Below are positions 1 through 10,120 of a DNA stretch of 64,000 nt, piece after piece. The number at the start of each line of letters is the position of its first letter. The stretch's first letter is position 1. The notes under the pieces are model-generated. The model worked only from the letters and a program-made list of their open reading frames with translations, was not told where the DNA came from and did no database searches. The stretch is from Gigaspora rosea (taxonomy: Eukaryota; Glomeromycota; Glomeromycetes; Diversisporales; Gigasporaceae): assembly GCA_003550325.1 (NCBI GenBank), contig QKWP01000233.1, positions 62,001 to 126,000 of the forward strand, read 5' to 3'. Made by a program: the position numbers and the translations under genes.

Positions 1-179
1 TGGCTTTAGTTCTTAGATTGGGAGATTTAATCTGTCGTTTGGAGACTCGATCTCCCGTTTGGAGACTCGATCTCCCGATTGGAGATCTAATCACCCAACC
101 ACGCCACAACTATACCAAAATAAGAAATACTCGATAAAAATTAATACTAACTAAAAAAATAATTAAATTGAGCATAACA
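1..179 (-). repeat. 3' LTR of copy 1 (partial)
   Basis: Matches 2729-2926 almost base for base and ends CATAACA at 179. The start lies outside the window. It contains tandem ~20-bp units of the form TTGGAGACTCGATCTCCCG, each a near-palindrome. Confidence 0.85.
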
Positions 180-289
180 TCATCCCTCCGTTGAGAAGAT
201 GAGCTCCGTCGAATCGTCAAGAACAGTACCAGAGAATTTGGAAATCCTGGGGCCTTACGTATCCACGTGACAACTACGAGACACCCTAG

Positions 290-1600
290 GGATACTTGCG
301 GTGAAAAAAATTGGTTTCTTTTTTTTTTTTTTTTTTTTTTNNNNNNNNNNNNNNNNNNNNNNNNNNNNNNNNNNNNNNNNNNNNTTTTTTTTTTTTCTTC
401 TTTTTTCCACGATCACCCAAGTTATTTTTCTTGAACGGGCGCACCACTGAATCACCAAGTCTGTTCTTTTTAATGCCCTGTACAAGGCTATTCATCACGT
501 GCAATCCAATTATTATTCGAAGGAAAACCCATAACACGGCTTTGACATGTTGATTACAAGATAGTATCCGATTATATTCTGCATCTGCTGACTTTTTAAT
601 GCCATATGTCTTTGGATCGGAAGAGCCTCTGGCATGCGCAACTTTATCCATCCAAATACTACACATTTCTTGAAGGTCGTTAGTGTCCACACCATATTTC
701 TTACTAACCTTCGTAGTGTTACTTGGCATGTCACACGATATTAATTTAACCCCTTGATGCTCACATTCGGGTACATTTATCTTAATCATATACGACTCGA
801 TCTTCCTTTTCCACGCCCTACAGGCAGCTTCGAGAGACTTACAACTTTCGGTTGATTTTTCATTCTTAACAAGTTTCAGATCCCATTCGGATGTGGCTTT
901 TCCATCTTTAATTGTATCTATTTTCTTTTGGTGGCAGACTCCTAAGTTATCTGTCCTACCAAAAATATGATCACTTCAACTCCAATTCCATTTCCGTAAC
1001 GACGCCCAAGATTATCTGACCTATCGAAGAAATTAGAGTCTACAGGCAGTTGATAACCAGCAAATGCTTTAGGTTCGTACTTTTCAAATTCGGTCCCCCC
1101 CCTTGGTAACTATAACCAAGGTCGTTCGTTCCTTCAGCAGGTCCCGTTTTTGCTGATTTTTGATCATTAATGAACGCCTGATATTTGCCTTTTTCGTTAT
1201 ATGATTTGGTCACCTTTCCTCGATCGAAAACTAGCACATTACCGTCCTCTTTATTCCAATCGGTCCAACTTATTTCCACAGGGCTTCTATACTTAATGAA
1301 AGTTTCGCACCCATTCTTTTTAATTTCCATTCCATTTCGATAAGGGTAGCCAAGGTCACGTGTTTCCTTATTAGGAACGGTATTTTCGACTCTTTGATAA
1401 CCAACGAATGGTTTTGGTTTAATTTTTTCAACTTCTATTTCATTTTGGCAACAGTAAAAAAGATTATGCGAGAGGTGCCAATGCTTGGTTATATTCGGAT
1501 GCTTCATATTCATCGTTGTCAATTCTAATCCCATTTTGATAGTCACATCCACGGTTATACAAGTTTCGGATGTCGTCCAACGGATCCTCCTGATCATCCG
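290..1600 (-). pseudogene. Sel1-like repeat region inside LTR element copy 1 (fossil)
   Basis: Downstream of gag, five degenerate copies of a motif of the form LGxxYQNGIxI can be seen on the minus strand at roughly 1560, 1340, 1110, 1000 and 940. Examples are GCDYQNGIRI, LGYPYRNGMEI, LGYSYQGG, LGRRYGNGIGV and LGVCHQKKI. They resemble Sel1-like (TPR-related) repeats that are abundant in host glomeromycete proteins. Such repeats act in protein-protein contacts; a role inside a retroelement is unknown. The same order recurs in copy 2. The region is broken and contains the assembly gap. Confidence 0.6.
341..384. other. Assembly gap (N run) in a homopolymer
   Basis: 44 N bases flanked by T20 and T12. 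The real length is unknown, and open frames crossing it are meaningless. Confidence 0.99.
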
Positions 1601-2424
1601 TTATTCTACGATTATCAGATGTATCCTTTTTATTATAACTTTTCCAATCATTACCATCATTTTGACAACCATTTATCATTTTCATTGGGACTTCTTGTTC
1701 ACCGTTTTTAGGTTTCTCTTTTCCTTGTTTCTCGTTTCCTAGGCAAACTTTTGGCAAAGAGTCTACGGGTTTAGCTTTCTCTTTATTTTTACTTTTAGCC
1801 GTGATCACATGACCACTCGTTCCAATTCGGGATGTGGAATATGGTTCGAGAATTTCAGGTTCCCCTTTTGGACTGAGCTTTGCTGGGCGAACTACGGAGA
1901 CGGGCATCGTAATATACGAAGGTAGGTATAACACTTCTTCTACCTTTCTTTTATTTTCTATCATATTTTCTAACACCTTTATGGAAAACTCTAAAGCTTC
2001 GGGAATTTGCTTATCATCGAGGGCTTCAGGGAACTTTTCATTAATTATTTCTAGGAACTCGTCATGTTGTTCCGAAGTAAGTGCTGTAAAAAGTGCATTA
2101 CACCTTTTATCTAACCGTTTTACATTCGGGCATTCGAGGATGGAGTGGCTCTTTCTTTGACACGATGGACAGTTTCTTAGGGATAGCTTGCGAATATACA
2201 CTTTCTTTGGGCTTCTCACGGTATTCACTATGTCGTTGATGAATTTGAGGACATTGTTGTTTTAGATGTTGCGGGCGAACAATTGAAGCGTAGCAAGGTT
2301 CTTTCCAAGGTCTTTGGTGGGATTCATCTTGCCTTGAAGTGAGTGCAGTTTGTAATTGTTGAAGGAGTTGAGCAAGTTGATTAACAAGGTCGGATGAAGG
2401 GGTAGGTTGGTTAGGGTTAGCCAT
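1464..2424 (-). pseudogene. Gag-like region with zinc knuckle (fossil)
   Basis: The reading region begins MANPNQPTPSS close to the primer site, as gag should. It then runs into a CX2CX4HX4C zinc knuckle (CPSCQRKSHSILEC, about 2120-2165), which in gag proteins binds RNA. This is followed by a charged lysine/glutamate-rich stretch. No protease or polymerase follows. Placement and the knuckle support gag; no recognisable capsid fold was identified by eye. The region is broken. Confidence 0.7.
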
Positions 2425-2466
2425 GATATTATGGAACTTTATAACAGTATCGCGTGTTCCACACAA

Positions 2467-2475
2467 TCGGCACCA
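2467..2475 (-). other. Primer binding site of copy 1
   Basis: On the minus strand TGGTGCCGA lies two bases inside the 5' LTR. It is complementary to a tRNA 3' end (UCGGCACCA). This fixes the element's orientation. The tRNA identity was not determined. Confidence 0.7.
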
Positions 2476-2477
2476 AA

Positions 2478-2926
2478 TGTTACGATCGGTTGGGAGAGCT
2501 TGATGAAATTGTGCCGGTTTAGTTTGATCGTGAACAAAAGCAAGTGGTTTAAAACAATAAACTAACACACATAGATTCGGGTTATAATGTTTATCTTTAT
2601 TAAAATAAATCAATACATCGGAATATCAATAATACTAAAACTATATACAATCGTTAACTACTTCCCTAACTACTCTATTACTGTCCTACGCAAAAACTAA
2701 ACCCTTATATATCTTTGAATTCGTATGTTGCTTTAGTTCTTAGATTGGGAGATTTAATCTGTCGTTTGGAGACTCGATCTCCCGTTTGGAGACTCGATCT
2801 CCCGATTGGAGACTTGATCTCCCGTTTGGAGATCTAATCACCCAACCACGCCACAACTATACCAAAATAAGAAATACTCGATAAAAATTAATACTAACTA
2901 AAAAAATAATTAAATTGAGCATAACA
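2478..2926 (-). repeat. 5' LTR of copy 1
   Basis: 449 bp bounded by TGTTA at 2478 and TAACA at 2926, the short inverted ends expected of an LTR. It holds five or so ~20-bp palindromic tandem units at about 2740-2840. The left LTR has one unit fewer. Confidence 0.85.
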
Positions 2927-4017
2927 CCGGATCGGGTATCACCCGGGTTATCCGCGGATAATCGAATATCCGGATTGCAATCCTAGCTACCCGGGTACAA
3001 ACACTAATGCTGACCCGGTAATTTAGACCTCCTGTAAAAAAATCAGGAAAACTCCTTTTATTTGCAATTTTACTTGTCATAATCCTGAACGGGAGTTGTC
3101 AGTAGTCACTGTTTGTGGAAGGTGATCACGCTTACCTGTATTCAGATCTCCATCTTGAGTTACGTGACTTGACATCGATTTTCATATGCTATCCTTTCTG
3201 CGGTGCTGTGCTCGTGATTGGCCTGGGATTTCCTGCTTAGCCATCTTTCAATCTGTTGATTGTTCAACACCTGTAAACCCGTCAACTCAAAAAATATAAA
3301 ACAACCTGTTACACATTCAAGTTGCACATGGCTTAGATGGTATTGTTGCTAGATAAATTAGCTAATCCAAGTGATAACTAAATCTATGTTTCATAAATTA
3401 AGACTGCCATGAAAAAAATTGGAAAGAGAATTAATTGTTTAGCGTATTGTAAAAATATCTTTAGTTTTTATGATTATCAATTCATCAGGACGGCAAAAAT
3501 CCGAATAGAAAATAAAGAAAAGAGAGATTAACAAAAACAGGTATAATATACTATAATGAACTGCACAATTTATACACAAAACTAAAAAATTTGTACAATT
3601 GTGACTTTCTTACCGTCTTTCAAGAAAAGAGTAAGAGCAAGAGCAAGAACAACATCAATATCAACATCAACATCAAGAGCATGAACAAGAACAAGCGTAT
3701 AGAAGGGCATTAATAAAATTTCTTTTTTGAATTGAAAGCCGATGCACATATACTGCATATTCAAGTATTAATTTCTAAATCCACTTTTTGAATTTAGACA
3801 TCTATAGTACATTACCGATTTCACATCAACTTTCCGCTTTTCTTGTTTTTCTTGGTCAATGGGCATCATTTTCCGATTAAGTACCATTATGACCAATAAG
3901 AAAGGCAAGATTAATAATCACATCTGAAGCACGATAAGAATTTTTGTAATGGAAGTCAGGTATGCCATTAAATGACAGGTTGGTATTATTTTTTTAATTA
4001 CCCATAGTGCAGACTAA
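2927..4017. other. Intergenic, one GC-richer island
   Basis: No gene can be supported. 2927-3010 holds short CCGGAT/ATCCGG palindromic words. About 3105-3300 is richer in G+C than its surroundings. On the minus strand it has good splice-like edges (TTTACAG|GTG near 3270 and ACAG|GTAAGC near 3135), so an exon of an unrecognised gene or a non-coding RNA is possible. 3625-3700 is simple-sequence (CAACAT/CAAGAA) DNA. Confidence 0.4.
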
Positions 4018-4269
4018 GGCCGTTTGAAGTTAATTTTTTGGTTAACATCACCCCACCCTCAGCCGAAGTCTCCCCCACCTCCCCCTGCAAACGAACAGCC
4101 AATCAAAACACTGGATGACACTCACCAGTCACCTGATTTATATCAACCAATGAAATTGGCCCATTTTTGTTCATTTTTATATGTTCGTTTCATATGTTCG
4201 TTTCATTTTACCCCCCTCCCGAGAGTCCTGGAAAAGTGATGTTAACCAAAGAATCAACTTCAAACGGCC
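4018..4269. mobile_element. MITE, PIF/Harbinger type
   Basis: A 252-bp element with ~34-bp terminal inverted repeats beginning GGCCGTTTGAAGTT. It is flanked by TAA at 4015-4017 and 4270-4272, the three-base target duplication of Harbinger elements. It has no coding capacity. The centre is C-rich with CCACC/CCCTCC words. Confidence 0.85.
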
Positions 4270-4901
4270 TAAAGGACCCAGAGTCTAATACAAACACCCA
4301 CTAAAAAACTTGCAAATACCTGTGGATATCTTGTTGGCGACGGGTATATTTTATGAGGTACTTTGTACGGTCTTATACGTTATTTAATGCAAAAATCAAT
4401 ATCACTGGGGTACGAAAAAAGGGACGGCGCACTACGATATTTTTACATTGTATAATCTATAAGTCACTTGAATAATGCTCTGGACCATATGTGTACAAAT
4501 TTGAATAATAACAGATAATGAATGATCTTTTGATTAAATGCAGAACAGGTGATTGAATTATATTATTAAAAAGCCCCACACACGATGATTTAAACAATCC
4601 CGAGGTGCTTATCAATAATCTATAGATTTTTAGCAGTTTAATAATCATTAACTGTTATACATACATAATACATATTATTTTTGTAATTATGCAAAAATGA
4701 ATAATGGCTCCAATTTACACTGTGCAATATGAATTATTCGATACTATATCTAACATATCACATATAAAGAAAAATAAAAAAATATGCATTTTTGCGGTAT
4801 GGTACAATATTTATGATTTAGAAAAAATCGGTCATTATCTTTCTTTTTTTTTTTTTATACTTGGTGCTACGATTATTTGGTTGAAAGAATATATGTTATT
4901 A

Positions 4902-5107
4902 CCGTATTTTCGCGAAATAACGCACCACGGCGCGTTCGGACGTTATTTTGAAACAATATAATTTCATCTGATTTGTGATGATCATCTAGATATAGGGACG
5001 CGTAATTTTGAGACGCGCCGGGGCGTTATTTCGCAACTATATATGCTATTTTTAGGGTGTATGATTTTCTGCATAACACCCCGGCCTGTTATTTCGCGAC
5101 AAAACGG
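4902..5107. mobile_element. MITE, TA target (Tc1/mariner-like)
   Basis: Terminal inverted repeats CCGTATTTTCGCGAAATAAC and the reverse complement of CCGTTTTGTCGCGAAATAAC are flanked by TA on both sides (4900-4901, 5108-5109). A third internal copy of GCGTTATTTCGC lies at about 5023. The CpG density is unusual for this A+T-rich window. Confidence 0.75.
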
Positions 5108-5355
5108 TATAAAGTATTTAAATGCTATAGTATTTTATTTTCATCTCTGTTGTCATATTCATTATATGTATTTCAATCTGATAAAGTACAATAATATTTT
5201 ATTAGTCTTAAAATAAAAAAATGGTATTCGTATTAAATTAAGACATTCCCCTGAGCATTTACTATTTTCTGAATTGTTAATTGTTGCCATAATATAAAGA
5301 CAACGCTAGCATATAGTTATGAGTGTATGACTAGGTGTGAAATGACATGATGCCT

Positions 5356-8219
5356 CTAGGCCCATTTTTCTTGTGCACCCAATTTAAACACAGGTTTATA
5401 CTTGTCAGGAATTTGAATTGTTTTACCAATAAATTTATCAAGACTTCCGTACAAAGAATATGGAAATGGAACCTCCTTTGGCGCAGAAACAGCATCTAAC
5501 CTTGCCATTTGTTCAGGTGTTAATCTATTTATTTAAGTCAATATAAATTATAAGAAAAAGTTCAAATTTAATAAAAGTAATGGAAATTTATAAAAATTTA
5601 CTTGAATTCAAGAGCTTTAAGATTTTCAACTAATTGAGCTTTTGTTCTAGCACCAATAAGAGGAGAAGTAATACCAGGTTTTTGTGAGATCCAATTCAAA
5701 GCGACCTTTTAATTTTTTTTTTTAAAAAAAAAAAACAAATTGAATAAATTATAAAAATACATGCGGTTATAGAAATTTTAAGTCATGAATTTACCTGAGC
5801 TGGACTTCTCTTTGTTTCAGCAGCAATAGCCATAACTTCATCCAGGATTTGCCAATTTTGTTCACTTTCAGCTGTACTAACAAGTGAGCTATTACGTAAA
5901 CTTATCAAATCACCGCTCTTTTTTAAATTGTCAATTTTTTCTTTGGTGTATTTTCCAGTCAAAAATCTAAATAAGAATAGAATAATTCAACTCATGCATA
6001 ATCACACAATACATCAAAGAAACAATTTAAAAATAATTAATAACCCTTCAGCGACACATCCCCAAGGAATAATTCCAACCTTTATGTAAACATTTGAAAT
6101 GTTAGTTATGATGTTATTAAAAACGGGTTCGTATTATTTCACCGACAATCACTTCACCGACATAACATTTCACCGACAAATACTTACCGACAAGATCATT
6201 TTACCGACAGTTTGTTTCACCGAAGCTCATTTCACTGACAAGTTTATTTTTAAACAGCACACTAAATTTAGCCCTAATTCTACCTAATTCTACCCTGACC
6301 CTAACGACAATGACCAGAATTACTTTGTCGGTGAAATGAGCTTCGGTGAAATAAACTGTCGGTAAAATGAACTTGTCGGTGAAAAATTGTCGGTGAAATG
6401 TTATGTCGGTGAAGTGATTGTCGATTAATTGATTGCCACCCATTAAAAACTGCGTTTAAAAATTTAATTATCATATTTATCAAAAGAGTAATAACATCAA
6501 ACATGAAAAATATTTACTCACATCAAGTTCAGCACAAGAAGATTGTATTTCATGCTCCAAAGCTCTATCTATTAAATTATAACGTGTTTGTAATCCAATA
6601 AATCGACTTATATAAATTAAAAAGGGTTGTTATTTTTTATCGTGACAATACATTAATACATTAGATATATATATACATCATTATATGTATGATATTATGA
6701 TATTATGATATTACCTCCAACCACGTAACTCAGCTATCGTGTTCGCCCGACTAATCACCCATCCTGGTGAATCACTAATCGCAACATAGAGCACCTTATT
6801 TTAGGAATTAGTTAAATATTAATGATTAATAATGATTAATTATACATACATAATAAGTGTTAAGATAACCTACCTTTCCACTTCTAACAACATCATCTAA
6901 AGAACGCATTGTTTCCTCGATAGGAGTACGTAAATCCCAAATATGAACATATAAAAGATCAATATATCCAGTGCTCAGCCGTTTAAGACTTTCATCAAGA
7001 TTTTCGACAAGAGATTTACGGTGGTTTCCACCTTTAAATAAAACTTTTATCAGATCTTATATCAAATATATACAATTTCATGAAATGAGTAATAAGATTA
7101 CCAGCATTTGGGTTATTTCTGACATTTGGAACTAAAGTAGTAACATTTGCTTTATAATTATGAATAAATGGTAATATATCAGATATATAAATAAATAATA
7201 TAAATAAGGAAATTTTTAGTGAAGCAAATAACTTGACTAATAATATACCAGTATATTTTGTGGAAATTACAACTTGAGAACGTTTATCAGCGATATATTC
7301 ACCAAGAAAACGTTCGCTCTGTTTTTGTTACGTAACAAAAAAAAAAAAAAAGTTAACCGTTAGTATATAATATAGAACGTACACGACTATATTGCAAATC
7401 AATATCTGATAATACTTCGCCAAGGTTATACATATTAGCAGTATCTAAAAATAGAAAATATTTTGTGAGTTTAATATGTTATGCAATGCATTACATTTTC
7501 TAGAAACTAGGAATGCTAATTTAACCGCAATAATCGTGACTTGGTTTTAAAAATATTTGTAAAATATAGGATTTTAGCTAATATTTCTTTAATTTAATAA
7601 ATTTCTGAATTAATTTTCAATAATTTAGATGGAACCGAACGGATAAAGTTGGGTTGTTCCTAGTCGGTCTCAAAACTAATTCGAGGACCGACAAAATTAT
7701 TAAATTTATAACTTTTTATAATTTTTTTTTTTTTTATTAGTCAAAAACTAGTTAAATAGTTATAAAAATCAAGATTATAAAACCTGCCACTAATTGCTGC
7801 GTTTCCGATTAAATTAACTATCGCGATAAAACACATATAAACTATACCGATGAAATTTCCGCCTTTTTCAAAATAATAATCGAATACTTTCTTAGACTCC
7901 TCATAATTCGAACCTATACCCTATTTAAGGCACGTAAAATAAAGCAAAAATTATTATTATAAATTCATATAAATTTCATGCTGAGAGAATACAACGTGTA
8001 AAGAAAAATCTTACAAAAGTTTCCCCAAAAGTCTTGAATTGAAATCGTTTAGAAAAAAAAATTAGTTTAAAAAGAATAATGATGATGATATTAGAAATTA
8101 AAATGTTATACCAATGAACCGAGACATAGAGGAGAAATCCTCAAACCACTACGTCCTAATAGAACATAATCGTCAAGAGCTCCAATGGTTTCTTTAATAT
8201 CTGTTGAGTCTTTAGCCAT
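5356..8219 (-). CDS. Aldo/keto reductase, 13 exons, intact
   Basis: NADP(H)-dependent oxidoreductase of the aldo/keto reductase (TIM-barrel) superfamily, probably cytosolic; the substrate is not predictable. Exons, 5' to 3' on the minus strand: 8219-8112, 8032-8015, 7920-7848, 7444-7416, 7318-7249, 7149-7102, 7031-6874, 6794-6715, 6606-6522, 6079-6045, 5966-5795, 5705-5602, 5524-5356. All introns are GT..AG and the product is 382 residues ending TAG. The start MAKDSTDIKETIGALDDY precedes LGRSGLRISPLCLG, the usual first strand. The catalytic tetrad is visible: Asp67 and Tyr72 in DTANMY, Lys97 in STK, His145 in LLYVHIWD. Near-identical exon structure to the plus-strand gene at 10121 shows an inverted duplication. 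Exon 2 is only 18 nt. Intron 9 carries a MITE. Confidence 0.92.
6125..6441. mobile_element. MITE in intron 9 of the reductase, 9-bp target duplication
   Basis: 317 bp with ~120-bp inverted arms made of repeated TTTCACCGACAA words. The termini are GGGTTCG and CCACCC. It is flanked by ATTAAAAAC at 6116-6124 and 6442-6450, a 9-bp duplication as in MULE elements. The centre holds ACCCTGACCCTAAC. It is absent from the paralogue's intron 9, so it arrived after the duplication. Confidence 0.82.
7322..7341. promoter_or_regulatory. Perfect palindrome at the exon 5 acceptor (minus-strand reductase)
   Basis: A 20-bp perfect palindrome with core TTGTTACGTAACAA ends directly beside the CAG acceptor of exon 5. 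The same palindrome occupies the same place in the paralogue. The core TTACGTAA matches a fungal bZIP (Yap1/Pap1-type) site, but a splicing or structural role is equally possible. Confidence 0.5.
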
Positions 8220-10120
8220 TTCGTATATTCTGCCTCACGTAATTAGAAGGAGTATCGATAAAAGTTATAAATTTATAAATACGAACGTACATGGAAGAAT
8301 ATTTTGAAGTAAAGTTTTATTTTCTAATATGTACAATAACCAAATTTGGAATAGTAATTACCATACAGAAAATCTATGCATGATCGTTAACTATTTACGT
8401 ACACTTTCTATGTCTTTTATTCAAATCTTTTCTAGTTTGATACTAACCAAATTAATATTACAGCCGTTTTTATATAATTCAAGAATAACTAATAAAGTTA
8501 TCCTATAACTATTGGATTAAGCTTAATACTGACAGAACTATTTCATCACAATACTTTCTTTATATAATAGATTCTCTTGTTATAGGCAAATAAAAACACA
8601 AAGAACGCACCAGGTAGCTGTTTTACGCTTTTGATAAATATATGTTAATTCATTCTTAGCGCAATTTTGATAAGGATCGATTATGTGATCGAGATGTGGG
8701 GGATTATCTAATTTGTAAGTAATGCGTGTAACCAGATACGTAATAATACACTCGATGATGATCTAATAATAAAATGGTAACGTCCTAAATAAAAGGTACA
8801 TCCATTGCTTGTCTTATTAAAGTTCAGTAATAAACGAATCATCGGAATGTCCCAAAATTTATGAAAACAGCTGTAATCGACACGGTAAAAAAAATTCGAT
8901 AAAAAAAAATAATAATAATAGAGTAATCGGCAAAAGAAACTATAATTTTGAGGTAATACTATTTAACGACTTAAATTTAATTTTATAAGTTTTCCTAAGA
9001 CATTGAACAGCTCAAAAACATTATCTTAGTACACGAGCTAGAGGCCATACGTATACAACGCTATCAAGTTTATGAAACATGGGTTCAGGGATGGCATGTT
9101 ACTATGTCCAATTTGTTTCAAATTTTTTTTTGGGCATATGTTAATTTCAATTAGTGAAATACCATCCTAGCATGGTTTTGCCTTTTTCAGCATTTTTCGT
9201 TAGTAACATCAGGTGTCACAAAACTTAAGTGTGTCGTTTTACTGTAGGTTAAATTTTCTACCGTATGCATTGTTGTAAATGGTAAATTAGACTGATAATC
9301 CCCCGATCACTTTATCAAGATCACGGGAGGATTAATGTGAATAAGCGGAAACTTTGTTTCCACTAATTCCCAACGGATCAGGATATTATTATTATAAATT
9401 CATTTAATAAAGTTCAATGGTCATGTACAGTTAAAAAATGTCACATGAATGCAATTAATTTCGATTTGTTAACTGACAAGAAGATAATAATGAAAAACAA
9501 TAAATGATTAAGAATGGTTTAATGCTTTTAAAAAATCGATAAATAATAAAGAGTCACGATTTATAAATACTTATATAGACGATATATAAAGTTATCATAC
9601 TCGGTATTTTTGTTTTACGGCGAATGAATTTATTTACTGTACTAAATATAATCATAAAAGTCGAAAATTGCTTTTTTTATAAAGTCTATATACTTAGTAT
9701 TCATCCGTATTAAGAGAATATATTGAGTACCTATAACTTTCATCTTTACAATAACTCATGGTGAAATCTTTCTATCAATATTGCGTTTTATATACTGATG
9801 ACTATCGGTTAAACTTTTATCAGTTGTCCCTTAATTTACGAGAATGACTCAAATGCTATTTTTATTAGTATTAAGCCAGAAAGGTTTAATTGATCATTGG
9901 ATGTCTTAAAAAGGTAGATAATTAACGATCATATATAGGATTTTCTGTGTATGGCAACTTACTAAATCTATGACTAAGTAAATTACTATTCCAACTTTAG
10001 TTAAGTACTGTAATATAGCAAATAGAAAATAAAATTGTACTGTAAAAATTCGTAGGTATTTATAAATTTTATAAGTTGCGTTGACATTCCTTTAATTACG
10101 TAAAGAAAAAGAAATACGGA
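8220..10120. promoter_or_regulatory. Shared divergent upstream region of the reductase pair
   Basis: 1.9 kb between the two start codons, with no gene. AATTACGT(A/G)A words sit about 15-25 bp upstream of both starts (TTACGTAA at 10096-10103; AATTACGTGA on the minus strand at 8235-8244). These may be shared bZIP sites. No clear TATA element can be distinguished from the A+T-rich background. Confidence 0.45.

Larger units (their letters stand above)
1..2926 (-). mobile_element. LTR element with gag and Sel1-like repeats, copy 1 (fossil)
   Basis: The sequence shows two near-identical terminal repeats. The right one starts TGTTACG and ends CATAACA; the left one is cut by the window edge. A tRNA-type primer site flanks the right repeat and the interior is about 2.3 kb, read on the minus strand. 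Parts in order are the 5' LTR (2478-2926), primer site (2467-2475), a gag-like region with a zinc knuckle, a region of Sel1-like repeats, a purine-rich tract next to the left LTR, and the 3' LTR (1-179). No protease, RT, RNase H or integrase is visible, so it is non-autonomous, resembling gag-only TR-GAG/LARD elements described in plants. The two LTRs differ by about one base plus one tandem-unit copy over 179 bp, so the insertion is young. The interior is broken in several places and holds an assembly gap. Confidence 0.82.

Noticed and set aside
255-789. Open frames crossing the N run
   Set aside because: Poly-Lys/poly-Phe stretches come from a homopolymer and gap. The coding signal lies outside that stretch and belongs to the LTR element.
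4704-4961. 85-residue plus-strand frame with a hydrophobic stretch
   Set aside because: It runs into the mariner-like MITE at 4902 and resembles no family.
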